Part shown: in pieces, positions 53,263-62,768 of the stretch | Layout of the letters: every line of letters starts with the position of its first letter | Numbering within the stretch: the first letter of the stretch is position 1 | Origin: Chryseomicrobium excrementi | GTDB taxonomy: Bacteria > Bacillota > Bacilli > Bacillales_A > Planococcaceae | Direction of reading: 5' to 3' | DNA length: 64,000 nt | Assembly (NCBI RefSeq): GCF_002798305.1 | Contig: NZ_PCGR01000003.1 | Span: forward strand, 308,997 to 372,996 | Notes under the pieces: generated by a model | What the model was told of the DNA's origin: nothing | What the model saw: only the letters and a program-made list of their open reading frames with translations | The model's database searches: none | Position numbers and translations under genes: made by a program

Positions 53263-53376
<114 letters not shown>

Positions 53377-53394
53377 TTTGAAGGAGGTGCACTC

Positions 53395-53760
53395 ATGGCA
53401 CGTATTGCTGGTGTTGATATTCCTCGCGATAAGCGCGTTGTAATTTCATTAACATACATTTATGGTATTGGTAAAAACACAGCTCAGAAAGTTTTAGAAG
53501 CTGCTGGCGTATCTCAAGATACACGCGTACGCGACTTAACTGAAGATGAGCTAAACAAAATTCGTGAAGCAGTCGGTGCGTTTAAAGTAGAAGGAGATCT
53601 TCGTCGTGAAATCTCTCTAAACATCAAACGTCTAATGGAAATCGGATCATTCCGTGGTATCCGTCACCGTCGTGGTCTACCAGTTCGTGGACAAAATACG
53701 AAGAACAATGCGCGTACGCGTAAAGGTCCTCGTAAAACTGTAGCGAACAAGAAAAAATAA
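53395..53760 (+). CDS. rpsM: 30S ribosomal protein S13
   Basis: A 121-residue S13 in the 30S head contacting P-site t[22 protein letters not shown] and the basic C-terminal tail ([19 protein letters not shown]) are typical. GAAGGAGGTG precedes the ATG. Confidence 0.97.
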   Translation: MARIAGVDIPRDKRVVISLTYIYGIGKNTAQKVLEAAGVSQDTRVRDLTEDELNKIREAVGAFKVEGDLRREISLNIKRLMEIGSFRGIRHRRGLPVRGQNTKNNARTRKGPRKTVANKKK

Positions 53761-53767
53761 TCGGTAA

Positions 53768-54175
<408 letters not shown>

Positions 54176-54278
54176 TAGGTGAAACTGCATCATTTATTGG
54201 ACTGATGAAAATCAGCAACGATCGAATTCATGATGGCAAGTCCTATACATTCGATGTTTTGAGGGAGGGTAAAGTAGT

Positions 54279-55223
54279 ATGCTGGAAATCGAAAAACCAA
54301 AGATTGAAACGATAGAAATCAGCGAAGATGCGAAATATGGCAAATTTGTTGTTGAGCCGCTAGAACGTGGGTATGGAAATACTTTGGGGAATTCACTACG
54401 CCGCATTCTTCTGTCTTCTTTACCAGGAGCTGCAGTGACATCTATTCAAATTGACGGTGTACTTCACGAGTTCTCAACTATTGAGGGCGTTGTTGAAGAC
54501 GTAGCATCGGTCATTATGAACGTGAAGAAACTTGCACTTAAAATCTATTCCGATGAAGAAAAAGTCATCGAAATCGATGTAAAAGGTGAAGGAACAGTGA
54601 CTGCTGCAGACATTACTCATGACAGCGATGTTGAAATTTTGAACCCTGAACTCTATATCGCAACAATCGGCAAAAACGGACACCTTCGTATGCGTTTATA
54701 CGCTAACCGAGGCCGTGGCTATACTCCTGCTGATCAAAACAAACGTGAGGATCTTCCTATCGGCGTAATCCCGATCGACTCTATTTATACTCCAGTTTCA
54801 CGCGTTAATTTTCAAGTGGAAAATACTCGTGTTGGTCAATCGACTAACTTCGACAAATTATCGCTTGATGTGTGGACAGATGGCAGCACCGGTCCAAAAG
54901 AGGCGATTTCGCTTGGAGCTAAAATCTTAACGGAGCACTTGAACATCTTTGTTGGCATGACGGATGAGGCAAAAACTGCTGAAATCATGGTCGAAAAAGA
55001 AGAAGATCAAAAAGAAAAAGTCTTGGAAATGACAATTGAAGAGCTTGATCTTTCTGTTCGTTCTTACAACTGCTTGAAGCGTGCTGGAATCAATACGGTT
55101 CTAGAACTTGCTAACAAGTCAGAAGACGACATGATGAAAGTTCGTAACCTTGGACGCAAGTCACTTGAAGAAGTAAAAGCGAAGTTAGATGAGCTTGGCT
55201 TAGGATTACGTAAAGAAGACTAA
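54279..55223 (+). CDS. rpoA: DNA-directed RNA polymerase subunit alpha
   Basis: A 314-residue alpha subunit. The N-terminal assembly domain contains the [18 protein letters not shown] motif. A linker rich in Glu/Lys joins it to the C-terminal domain (about 245-314, [19 protein letters not shown]), which binds UP elements and regulators. GGGAGGG precedes the ATG. Confidence 0.97.
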   Translation: MLEIEKPKIETIEISEDAKYGKFVVEPLERGYGNTLGNSLRRILLSSLPGAAVTSIQIDGVLHEFSTIEGVVEDVASVIMNVKKLALKIYSDEEKVIEIDVKGEGTVTAADITHDSDVEILNPELYIATIGKNGHLRMRLYANRGRGYTPADQNKREDLPIGVIPIDSIYTPVSRVNFQVENTRVGQSTNFDKLSLDVWTDGSTGPKEAISLGAKILTEHLNIFVGMTDEAKTAEIMVEKEEDQKEKVLEMTIEELDLSVRSYNCLKRAGINTVLELANKSEDDMMKVRNLGRKSLEEVKAKLDELGLGLRKED

Positions 55224-55276
55224 GCGCTAAATTTGATTCAGCTAGATAATTATTGAACTAAAGGAGGGAAACATCC

Positions 55277-55657
55277 ATGGGTTACCGCAAACTTGGACGT
55301 ACAAGTTCTCAGCGTAAAGCAATGTTACGTGACTTAACTACGGACCTAATTATCAACGAGCGTATTCAGACAACTGAAGCACGTGCGAAGGAATTACGTT
55401 CTGTAGTTGAAAAAATGATCACACTAGGAAAGCGTGGCGATCTTCATGCTCGCCGTCAAGCTGCTGCTTACATTCGCAATGAAACAGCTGTGAAAACAGA
55501 TGAAGAAGGCAATGAAACATCAGTATACGCTTTATCTAAACTATTTGATGATGTAGCACCACGCTACGCAGATCGTCAAGGTGGTTACACTCGTATCATG
55601 AAAGTTGGTCCACGTCGTGGAGACGGCGCACCAGTAGTAGTGATCGAATTAGTGTAA
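55277..55657 (+). CDS. rplQ: 50S ribosomal protein L17
   Basis: A 126-residue L17. [20 protein letters not shown] is the family start. It is a few residues longer than in B. subtilis owing to an insert near [13 protein letters not shown]. Last gene of the alpha set; terminator follows. Confidence 0.97.
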   Translation: MGYRKLGRTSSQRKAMLRDLTTDLIINERIQTTEARAKELRSVVEKMITLGKRGDLHARRQAAAYIRNETAVKTDEEGNETSVYALSKLFDDVAPRYADRQGGYTRIMKVGPRRGDGAPVVVIELV

Positions 55658-55664
55658 GACAAAC

Positions 55665-55702
55665 GAGAGAGGGTTTAGGGTTCACCCAGACTCTCTCTTT
55701 TT
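55665..55702 (+). terminator. Terminator of the S10-spc-alpha cluster
   Basis: GAGAGAG at 55665 pairs with CTCTCTC ending at 55697, with an inner GGGT/ACCC stem, followed by TTTTTC. Confidence 0.85.
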
Positions 55703-55724
55703 CAAACGATTTATACGACAATTA

Positions 55725-55862
55725 AAAAGGCTGAGCGTTATGATGAGCGGACCTTCTAGGTGGCGTCTCGTCTAGCTCTACGCACCTCATCAAGCAGGCA
55801 TGCCTTGAGCAAGCAGCCTGCACAACCCTGAAGAGCGCACTGATGAGGTGCGCGCTTTTTTA
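55725..55862 (+). repeat. Structured intergenic element with alternative hairpins
   Basis: CGCACCTCATCA (55781-55792) is perfectly complementary to TGATGAGGTGCG (55841-55852). A second hairpin, AGCGCAC (55834-55840) with GTGCGC (55848-55853), uses part of the same 3' arm, and both end near a T run at 55856-55861. The CGTCTAGCTCTACGCACC segment resembles a TCTAGCTCC-GCGCC repeat I associate with Bacillus intergenic regions. It may be a dispersed repeat or a leader element of ecfA1. No gene is seen in 55658-55971. Confidence 0.5.
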
Positions 55863-55971
55863 TTACCCAAAAAACCGACTGTTTCGGAAAGAATGCATAG
55901 CCGTGCATTGCTTCGGGCACAGTAAAAAGCCTAGATGAGAGAAGATGAGACAGCTAGAGGAGGAGTCATTC

Positions 55972-56814
55972 ATGACAACCGTTGTTCGTTTACAGGATGT
56001 GTCGTTCACGTATCCTTCAGAAGAACCTATCAAACCCGCTGTGTCCCACGTATCCTACTCCGTCAATCAAGGAGAATGGATTGCGATTGTCGGACATAAT
56101 GGTTCAGGTAAATCTACTATGGCCAAGCTGATCAATGGCTTGCTCTTCCCAAGTGAGGGAAGCGTTGAGTTGTTTGGACACCGTTTGACAGAAGAGACGT
56201 TATGGGAGAGCCGTTCCCAGCTAGGGATGGTCTTTCAAAACCCAGACAATCAGTTTGTAGGAGCTACAGTACAAGACGATGTGGCATTCGCTTTAGAAAA
56301 TAATGGGATTCCATACGAAGATATGGTCCAGCGTGTTCATTCAGCCCTGCAACAGGTCCAGATGTCGGAATTCGTTAATCAGGAGCCCCATCACCTATCA
56401 GGTGGCCAGAAACAGCGTGTGGCCATTGCAGGCGCTATAGCGATGCAACCAAAATTATTGATTTTAGATGAGGCCACTTCGATGTTGGATCCTCAAGGGC
56501 GCCGAGAGGTCATTCAGACCCTTCAGACGCTCCGTGAGACGTCTGATGTAACCGTCCTGTCTATTACACATGACTTGGAAGAAGCGATGCTTGCAGACCG
56601 TGTCATTGTAATGAACGGCGGAGAGAAGTTTTTAGAAGGAAGTCCGCAAGACGTGTTTGCTAACCGCGAGCAGATTACGGGACTTGGACTTGACCTTCCA
56701 TTTGCAGCGAATGTTGCGGCGCTGCTCCGTGCACGCGGGCTAGATGTGCCGTCAACGATTATGTCAGAGCAAGAATTGGTGGATGCCTTATGGACATTAA
56801 ACTCCAACAAGTAA
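55972..56814 (+). CDS. ecfA1: ECF transporter ATPase EcfA1
   Basis: A 280-residue ABC ATPase of the energy-coupling module for vitamin uptake. Walker A GHNGSGKS (41-48), Q-loop near FQNPDNQFV, signature LSGGQKQR, Walker B LLILDEAT. ATG 55972 after GAGGAGG. Its 3' end overlaps ecfA2 by 25 nt. Confidence 0.95.
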   Translation: MTTVVRLQDVSFTYPSEEPIKPAVSHVSYSVNQGEWIAIVGHNGSGKSTMAKLINGLLFPSEGSVELFGHRLTEETLWESRSQLGMVFQNPDNQFVGATVQDDVAFALENNGIPYEDMVQRVHSALQQVQMSEFVNQEPHHLSGGQKQRVAIAGAIAMQPKLLILDEATSMLDPQGRREVIQTLQTLRETSDVTVLSITHDLEEAMLADRVIVMNGGEKFLEGSPQDVFANREQITGLGLDLPFAANVAALLRARGLDVPSTIMSEQELVDALWTLNSNK

Positions 56815-57665
56815 GCTATGCCTACGCGGCAGGTACGCCATTTGAGAAACGCGCTTTGTATGATGTGGACTTGACGATTCCGTCAGGCAGCTACCAGGCC
56901 ATCATCGGGCACACTGGCTCTGGGAAATCGACCATCCTGCAACATTTGAATGCGATTCTGAAGCCAACGTCTGGGACCGTGCAGATCGGTGATAAACGCA
57001 TTGATGCCGGTCAGAAGCCGAAAGAGTTAAAATCGGTCCGTCAACGTGTCGGCATTGTGTTTCAGTTCCCTGAGCACCAGTTGTTCGAGGAGACTGTGGA
57101 AAAAGACATCATGTTTGGTCCAATGAACTTTGGTGTCCCAGAAGAAGAAGCACTTCGACGTGCGCATGAACTGGTCGGTCTTCTTGGATTGCCACAACAA
57201 GTACTGGAGAAATCTCCGTTTGACTTGTCTGGTGGCCAGATGCGCCGAGTAGCAATTGCCGGAGTTCTTGCTATGGACCCTGAGGTGCTCGTCCTTGATG
57301 AGCCGACAGCTGGACTGGATCCACGAGGTCGTAAAGAGATCATGAACTTGTTCGCCCGTCTTCACCGTGAAAAAGGGCTGACGACCGTTCTCGTGACGCA
57401 CAGTATGGAAGATGCGGGGCGATATGCAGACCGGATTGCCATCATGCACAGCGGGAAATGTGTCGTCGAAGGGACCCCACAAGAAGTGTTCGCACAGACC
57501 GAACTTCTAGAAGATTTCCGTTTGGAGCTTCCTCAGTCTGTGAAGCTGCAGCGCACAATTGAAGAGATGACCGGGCATGAGTTCCCGACACTCTATCTGA
57601 CGGAAGAAGAGCTTGCTGAAGCACTAGCTAGCTACTGGACGCCGAATGGGGAGGGGATGAACTGA
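56790..57665 (+). CDS. ecfA2: ECF transporter ATPase EcfA2
   Basis: A 291-residue partner ATPase. Walker A GHTGSGKS near 39-46, Q-loop FQFPEHQLF, signature LSGGQMRR, Walker B VLVLDEPT. It pairs with EcfA1 and binds EcfT coupling helices. One-base overlap with ecfT. Confidence 0.95.
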   Translation: MDIKLQQVSYAYAAGTPFEKRALYDVDLTIPSGSYQAIIGHTGSGKSTILQHLNAILKPTSGTVQIGDKRIDAGQKPKELKSVRQRVGIVFQFPEHQLFEETVEKDIMFGPMNFGVPEEEALRRAHELVGLLGLPQQVLEKSPFDLSGGQMRRVAIAGVLAMDPEVLVLDEPTAGLDPRGRKEIMNLFARLHREKGLTTVLVTHSMEDAGRYADRIAIMHSGKCVVEGTPQEVFAQTELLEDFRLELPQSVKLQRTIEEMTGHEFPTLYLTEEELAEALASYWTPNGEGMN

Positions 57666-58462
57666 TGCTTGAGAAAATGATTTTTGGTCGTTACATCCCG
57701 GGAGACTCGATTGTTCACCGAATTGACGCGCGAGCGAAACTCGTCTTCGTGTTCTTGTTCATCGCCATTGTGTTCTTAGCGAACAACTGGATCACCTATG
57801 GCTTGTTGATTGCGTTCACGTTAACAATCGTCGCAGTATCCGGAATTCGCTTTTACTTTATCGTCAGTGGTCTGAAGCCTGTGTTGTTCTTACTGGTCTT
57901 TACCTTCTTGTTGCACACGTTCTTCACCAAAGAAGGAACGGTGCTGCTCGATTTAGGATTCACAGAAATCTACACAGGCGGTGTAATTCAAGGTATTTTC
58001 ATTGCAATCCGGTTCTTCGTACTGGTTGTGATGACGACAATTTTGACACTTACGACGACACCGATCTCGATTACAGATGCACTTGAACTGTTGTTGAATC
58101 CTTTAAAGAAAATCAAGCTACCGGTACATGAACTTGCTTTAATGATGTCGATTTCGCTTCGCTTCATTCCAACGCTTATGGACGAGACGGACAAAATCAT
58201 GAAAGCCCAGATGGCGAGAGGGTCGGATATGACGACAGGGCCATTCAAAGAGCGAATGAAAGCTGTTGTTCCTTTGTTGATTCCTCTATTTGTCAGCGCG
58301 TTCAAGCGTGCAGAAGACCTTGCTACTGCAATGGAAGTTCGAGGTTATAAAGGTGGCGAGGGACGCACGCGCTACCGTCAACTGGACTGGAACCTTCGCG
58401 ACACGGTAGCGATTCTCTTACTGGTCGTATTTGCAGTCGGGCTTTTCTTATTAAGGTCGTAG
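57665..58462 (+). CDS. ecfT: ECF transporter transmembrane subunit EcfT
   Basis: A 265-residue membrane scaffold with about 5-6 helices. The two Ala-Arg-Gly coupling motifs are expected in AQMARGSD (near 180-187) and in the second arm VRGYKGGEGR. It serves several substrate-binding S components encoded elsewhere. Overlaps ecfA2 by one base. Confidence 0.94.
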   Translation: MLEKMIFGRYIPGDSIVHRIDARAKLVFVFLFIAIVFLANNWITYGLLIAFTLTIVAVSGIRFYFIVSGLKPVLFLLVFTFLLHTFFTKEGTVLLDLGFTEIYTGGVIQGIFIAIRFFVLVVMTTILTLTTTPISITDALELLLNPLKKIKLPVHELALMMSISLRFIPTLMDETDKIMKAQMARGSDMTTGPFKERMKAVVPLLIPLFVSAFKRAEDLATAMEVRGYKGGEGRTRYRQLDWNLRDTVAILLLVVFAVGLFLLRS

Positions 58463-58474
58463 GGGGAGAGGACC

Positions 58475-59221
58475 ATGCGTTTACGAGCTATCATCAGCTA
58501 TGACGGAAGCGGCTTCTCGGGCTATCAGGTTCAACCGAATGGCCGCACCGTTCAAGAGGAGATCGAAACCGTCTTGACGAAGATGCACCAAGGTGTGAAG
58601 ACGCGTATCACAGCAAGTGGACGTACAGACACCGGAGTGCATGCGACAGGCCAGGTCATCCATTTTGATAGTCGACTGTCGATTCCACCAATGGGGTGGG
58701 TAAAGGGTCTCAATGCCCAGCTACCAGATGACATTCGAATTTTACAAGTGGAACAGGTGGCTGACGACTTTCATGCGCGCTTTGACGTAAAATGGAAGAC
58801 CTATCGCTACAAATGGACGCTTGAGGACATCCCTATGCCGTTTGAGCGTCATATGGTGTCTTATGTACAAGGAAAGCGTCCGGAGCTGTCACGGATGCAG
58901 GAAGCGGCTAATCACCTTATCGGAGAACATGACTTCCGAAGTTTCAGTGCTGCGAACACAAGTATCCAAGATTTTGTGCGAAGTATTTACGAAGCGCGTC
59001 TGGAGCAGCAGGATCACCAGCTCCACCTAGTGATCACCGGAAACGGCTTTTTGTACAATATGGTGCGAATTATTGCGGGAACTTTGTGGGAAATCGGCAT
59101 CGGCAAACGCGAGCCTTCGGAGATGGTCGAAATCATCGCGGCCATGGACCGCAGTAAGGCTGGCAAAACCGCGCCACCGCAGGGCTTGTATCTCGAAAAA
59201 GTTGGCTATGAAACTTTATAG
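58475..59221 (+). CDS. truA: tRNA pseudouridine(38-40) synthase
   Basis: A 248-residue TruA acting on the tRNA anticodon arm. Catalytic aspartate in ASGRTDTGVHA (about 47-57). RYKW and GNGFLYNMVRIIAGTL blocks are present. Starts 12 bp after ecfT with GGGGAGAG upstream. Confidence 0.96.
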   Translation: MRLRAIISYDGSGFSGYQVQPNGRTVQEEIETVLTKMHQGVKTRITASGRTDTGVHATGQVIHFDSRLSIPPMGWVKGLNAQLPDDIRILQVEQVADDFHARFDVKWKTYRYKWTLEDIPMPFERHMVSYVQGKRPELSRMQEAANHLIGEHDFRSFSAANTSIQDFVRSIYEARLEQQDHQLHLVITGNGFLYNMVRIIAGTLWEIGIGKREPSEMVEIIAAMDRSKAGKTAPPQGLYLEKVGYETL

Positions 59222-59251
59222 CAACTTTTCCAGGTGTTTTTTGAAAATCGC

Positions 59252-59280
59252 TTGACATCAGGCCGTATCTGTTATACGAT
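59252..59280 (+). promoter_or_regulatory. Promoter of rplM-rpsI
   Basis: TTGACA (59252-59257), 17-bp spacer, TACGAT (59275-59280). Confidence 0.65.
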
Positions 59281-59284
59281 GATG

Positions 59285-59370
59285 TATGGTATTTTCAAAC
59301 CCCACAAATAAGCCCCGAAACTTAATTGTTAGGTTAAATAGAAAATTCAAGAACGAATCAGATCGTTATT
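59285..59370 (+). promoter_or_regulatory. Putative L13 leader RNA
   Basis: AAACCCCACAAATAAGCC, CCGAAACTTAATTGTTAGGT and a final AACGAATCAGATCGTT hairpin resemble the Bacillus L13 leader that regulates rplM-rpsI. Assignment from memory of the Rfam family. Confidence 0.55.
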
Positions 59371-59385
59371 AGGAGGACAATATAC

Positions 59386-59823
59386 ATGCGTACAACATTC
59401 ATGGCTAAAGGTCACGAAGTAGAGCGTAAGTGGTTAGTTGTTGACGCGGAAGGCCAAACTCTTGGTCGTCTAGCTTCAGAAGTAGCATCTATCTTACGTG
59501 GTAAAAACAAACCAACATTCACACCAAACGTTGACACAGGTGATCACGTAATCATCATCAACGCTGACAAAATCGAATTAACAGGTAACAAGTTGCAAGA
59601 CAAAATCTACTACCGTCACACTCAATTCGCTGGTGGATTAAAGCAACGTACAGCTCTTGAAATGCGTACTAAGTACCCAACTCAAATGCTAGAACTAGCA
59701 ATCAAAGGCATGCTTCCTAAAAACTCTTTAGGTCGTCAAATGTTCCGTAAGCTTCACGTTTATGCTGGAGCAGAACACCAACATGCAGCACAACAACCAG
59801 AAGCATACGAGCTTCGCGGATAA
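59386..59823 (+). CDS. rplM: 50S ribosomal protein L13
   Basis: A 145-residue early-assembly 50S protein. [21 protein letters not shown] start; [21 protein letters not shown] block. AGGAGG upstream. Probably autoregulated through the leader. Confidence 0.97.
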   Translation: MRTTFMAKGHEVERKWLVVDAEGQTLGRLASEVASILRGKNKPTFTPNVDTGDHVIIINADKIELTGNKLQDKIYYRHTQFAGGLKQRTALEMRTKYPTQMLELAIKGMLPKNSLGRQMFRKLHVYAGAEHQHAAQQPEAYELRG

Positions 59824-59845
59824 TCATTAAGAGGAGGACATACCC

Positions 59846-60238
59846 TTGGCACAAGTTCAATATATCGGCACAGGCCGTCGTAAAAGCTCAGTTGCACGCG
59901 TACGTTTAGTACCGGGCGAAGGTAAAATCATCATCAACAAACGTGAAGTAGCGGACTACGTTCCATACGAAACGCTTGAGCAAATTATCAAACAACCACT
60001 TGTAACTACTGAAACTCTTGGTAGCTACGATGTACACGTAAACGTAAACGGTGGAGGATTCACTGGTCAAGCTGGTGCTATCCGTCACGGTATCGCACGT
60101 GCTCTACTTACTGTAGACCCAGACTTCCGCGGGAAATTAAAATCTGCTGGATTCTTAACACGTGACCCACGTATGAAAGAGCGTAAAAAGCCAGGTCTTA
60201 AAGGCGCTCGTCGTGCACCTCAGTTCTCAAAACGTTAA
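59846..60238 (+). CDS. rpsI: 30S ribosomal protein S9
   Basis: A 130-residue S9 whose C-terminal tail (ending QFSKR) reaches the P-site tRNA. TTG start after GAGGAGG. Conserved [16 protein letters not shown]. Confidence 0.97.
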   Translation: MAQVQYIGTGRRKSSVARVRLVPGEGKIIINKREVADYVPYETLEQIIKQPLVTTETLGSYDVHVNVNGGGFTGQAGAIRHGIARALLTVDPDFRGKLKSAGFLTRDPRMKERKKPGLKGARRAPQFSKR

Positions 60239-60256
60239 TTGCTGGAACACGATACA

Positions 60257-60292
60257 AAACCCATTCTCGCTTCGGCGAGGGTGGGTTTTTTT
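60257..60292 (+). terminator. Terminator of rplM-rpsI
   Basis: AAACCCA (60257-60263) and CTCGC pair with GCGAG and TGGGTTT (60282-60288); the T run extends to 60292. Confidence 0.9.
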
Positions 60293-60295
60293 GTT

Positions 60296-60465
60296 GGGTG
60301 AAGATCTTACTAGGAAGGGCTTGGGTTGCTGGGGGTGGGGGCGTGGATAGTTTCCCTAAAGCGAGGAATGTAAGAGTGGGGAGAGCTAACGTAAGGGTGG
60401 AGCCTGCTAACGTCACAATCAGAGCAGTTACTGTAGTAATCACTCAACTAAAGTATTCCGTCATG
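60296..60465 (-). repeat. Dispersed element with 21-bp tandem units, copy 2
   Basis: On the minus strand, units at 60438-60418, 60417-60397, 60396-60376 and 60375-60355 are homologous to the four units at 38648-38731. They share the TTACATTCCTCGCTTTA junction and a CCACCCCCAGCAACCCAAGC tail. Flanks upstream of the units also match (TACTTTAGTTGAGTGA against CACTTCAGTTAGGTGA at copy 1). With the rpsI terminator it fills 60239-60560; no gene is seen there. Confidence 0.65.
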
Positions 60466-60560
60466 ACTCAATTCACATCCTAAAATTCAGTCCCCCCGTA
60501 GTCCCCCAACACATACCCAAAACCTCCCCCGCATACACTGCATCAAAAAGGAGTCGAGGT

Positions 60561-61316
60561 ATGAAAAAGAGATAGTTGCTGCTGGGCGTCATCATCGTTA
60601 CCGGAATCTGGACATGGTCTCAGCAAGCGAATGGGATGATGGGGAGATTCGGACCGGACGCACTTGAGGGGAAAATGATTGTTCTAGATCCAGGGCGTGG
60701 GGGAGTAGACGGGGGAGCCAGTCATGGAGAAGTGATTGAGAGCACGATCACGCTGCAACTCGTCCAAGAAGTGAAGCGGCAACTCGAGAAACGCGGAGCG
60801 TCCGTCATCCTCACTCGTTCGACTGAAGCGGATGCTATAGAAGAAGCACAACCAGATGGAGAGTACCCAACAGTCCGAGCGCGCAAACGAGCCGATCTCC
60901 TATACCGTGAATAGAAAATGAATGAAGCAAAAGCCGATGCGATCCTCAGTGTCCAGGTGAACGCCGTCCCACAATCTAAATGGCGAGGTGCCCAAGTGTT
61001 TTTCCATGAAGAAGGCACCGTCAATGGTCAACCTCTCGCAAAAGCCATCCAACAAAGCCTCCGAGATACACTTCAAAATACAGAACATGAAGCCATGGTG
61101 ATTCGTCAAATCTATTTACTCAAAAAAGCGAATGCTCCAGCGGTCCTTGTCGAAACGGGTATTATTAGCAACGATGAAGAACGAGAATTGCTCCAATCGA
61201 AGGAATATCAACAGCAAATTGCACAAGGTATTGTAGAAGGACTCGAACAGTTTTTTCAGTCGCAAGCACAACCATCCCCTACGCAACAGGGGTATGCTAT
61301 ACTAGTAGACGACTAG
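60561..61316 (+). pseudogene. cwlD: Dead cwlD (germination N-acetylmuramoyl-L-alanine amidase)
   Basis: The frame from ATG 60561 (ribosome site AAAAAGGAG) has Amidase_3 similarity end to end, but TAG stops interrupt it at codon 5 (60573-60575) and codon 118 (60912-60914). Two zinc-ligand histidines are also gone: the GHGG motif reads GRGG (codon 46, CGT at 60696), and the SxHxNA motif reads SVQVNA (codon 132, CAG at 60954). The glutamate in VETGIISN remains. CwlD makes muramic-delta-lactam in spore cortex. Position before salA is as in Bacillus. Confidence 0.9.
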
Positions 61317-61336
61317 GACAAAAAGGAGTTTTGAGC

Positions 61337-62386
61337 ATGCTAAACGAACAAGAGGTACGGGCTCTTCTTGGGAAACTCGAAGATCCGTTTCTACATAAAA
61401 CACTCGAAGAAACAAACGGCATTCTTTCCGTCAAAATCAAAGAAGAAAAGAACTATGTAAGTGTCAAAGTAGCTATCGCAAAAACCAATACAGCAGAGCA
61501 AATGCAGCTTCAGACAAAAGTCGTCGATACATTGAAAAGTGCCGGCGTCGCAACTGTAGGGATTCGTTTTGAAGAATTACCAAAAGAAGCGTTAGAACAG
61601 TTCCGTGGACAACTCGGTGCAGCGGCTGAGAGCTTGACGTCTCCAGCAACTAGCGTGAAGATCATCTCGATCGCATCTGGTAAAGGTGGCGTAGGGAAAT
61701 CTACAGTATCTGTGAACTTGGCAGTCGCGCTTGCGCGTCTTGGTAAAAAAGTGGGTCTGGTCGACGCAGATATCTATGGATTCAGCGTACCGGACATGAT
61801 GGGGATTCGAGAAAATCCTCAAATCAAAGAAGACCGCATCATTCCAGTAGAGCGTAAAGGCGTCAAAGTCATCTCGATGGGCTTCTTCGTAGAGAACAAC
61901 GCTCCAGTTGTATGGCGTGGACCAATGCTTGGTAAAGTATTGGATCAATTCTTTAAAGATGTAGAGTGGGGCGAGCTAGACTTCTTGCTACTCGACTTAC
62001 CACCAGGTACAGGAGATGTGGCACTAGACATTCACCAGATGCTTCCGGCTTCTAAAGAAATCGTTGTAACAACACCACACCCAACGGCAGCATTTGTAGC
62101 GGCACGTGCAGGGGCAATGGCTCTTCAGACGGACCACGCAGTACTTGGAGTTATCGAGAACATGTCTTGGTATGAGTCAAAGTCTACAGGTGAGCGTGAA
62201 ATGGTATTTGGTAAAGGTGGCGGACCGAAACTTGCTGATGAGCTTCGTACCGTGCTACTCGGACAGATTCCACTTGGCCAACCGGACTGGGACAACGAAG
62301 ATTTTGCACCATCTGTATATGAAGAATCGCACCCAACAGGAAAACTGTATAACGAAATCGCGCAACAAGTGATTGACCGCGCGTAG
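61337..62386 (+). CDS. salA: Mrp/NBP35-family ATPase SalA (iron-sulfur carrier)
   Basis: A 349-residue P-loop protein. An N-terminal MIP18/DUF59-like domain (about 1-90) precedes the ATPase domain with the deviant Walker A GKGGVGKST (115-123). WRGPMLGK and LPPGTGD motifs follow. In B. subtilis SalA affects scoC expression; the family carries Fe-S clusters. ATG 61337 follows AAAAGGAG. It is intact despite decay of genes on both sides. Confidence 0.92.
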   Translation: MLNEQEVRALLGKLEDPFLHKTLEETNGILSVKIKEEKNYVSVKVAIAKTNTAEQMQLQTKVVDTLKSAGVATVGIRFEELPKEALEQFRGQLGAAAESLTSPATSVKIISIASGKGGVGKSTVSVNLAVALARLGKKVGLVDADIYGFSVPDMMGIRENPQIKEDRIIPVERKGVKVISMGFFVENNAPVVWRGPMLGKVLDQFFKDVEWGELDFLLLDLPPGTGDVALDIHQMLPASKEIVVTTPHPTAAFVAARAGAMALQTDHAVLGVIENMSWYESKSTGEREMVFGKGGGPKLADELRTVLLGQIPLGQPDWDNEDFAPSVYEESHPTGKLYNEIAQQVIDRA

Positions 62387-62393
62387 ATAGAAC

Positions 62394-62434
62394 AAAGCCG
62401 TATTCTCACATCGCGTGAAAATACGGCTTCTTTA
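62394..62434. terminator. Bidirectional terminator between salA and the gerD remnant
   Basis: AAAGCCGTATTCTCAC (62394-62409) pairs with GTGAAAATACGGCTT (62415-62429) with a mismatch, T-rich on the plus-strand 3' side and AAC/TTG on the other. Confidence 0.8.
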
Positions 62435-62637
62435 GATTGTTTTACTACATCTTGCTCTAGCACTAACATTTTCTGAAATGTCGGATCACCAAGAGTATCG
62501 CGAAGGGCTTTCTTTCCTTCCTCGGTTTGCAACGCATCAACGACCATTTTCTTTGTCTCCTCATAGCTCGTTTTGTCGTTATCTGGAGAACAGGCAGAGA
62601 GAAGCAGCATACAGCTTAAGACTACTATGTAGCGCAT
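62434..62637 (-). pseudogene. gerD: Truncated gerD (spore germination lipoprotein)
   Basis: From ATG 62637 (ribosome site GGGGTGA) about 68 residues look like a GerD N-terminus. There is a lipoprotein signal with lipobox LSAC (13-16), then SYEETKKMVVDALQTEEGKKA. Continuing the frame, residues about 69-80 are encoded by the salA terminator and the rest is antisense to salA, so the roughly 120-residue C-terminal part is missing. Location between salA and kbaA and convergent orientation match Bacillus gerD. An alternative is a short unrelated lipoprotein. Confidence 0.65.
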
Positions 62638-62768
62638 TATCGTCACCCCTTTTTCAATTAGTGTTCACAATTGCTAGGGAAATATACTAGGATGAAGAGC
62701 TTTCATAGATTTTTATCTAAAAAATTTGATACAATCGTTAAGAACTAGAAAGAGATGGAGGACTTTTC

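Noticed and set aside
60298..60483. Plus-strand 61-residue frame before cwlD
   Set aside because: Lies wholly in the inverted repeat copy; low complexity and no ribosome site.
60561..61316. cwlD expressed by amber readthrough
   Set aside because: No readthrough context is seen, and loss of both zinc histidines would leave an inactive product anyway.
62125..62433. C-terminal part of the minus-strand frame continuing from the gerD remnant
   Set aside because: It is encoded by the salA terminator and the salA antisense strand, so it is a read-on tail rather than a domain.
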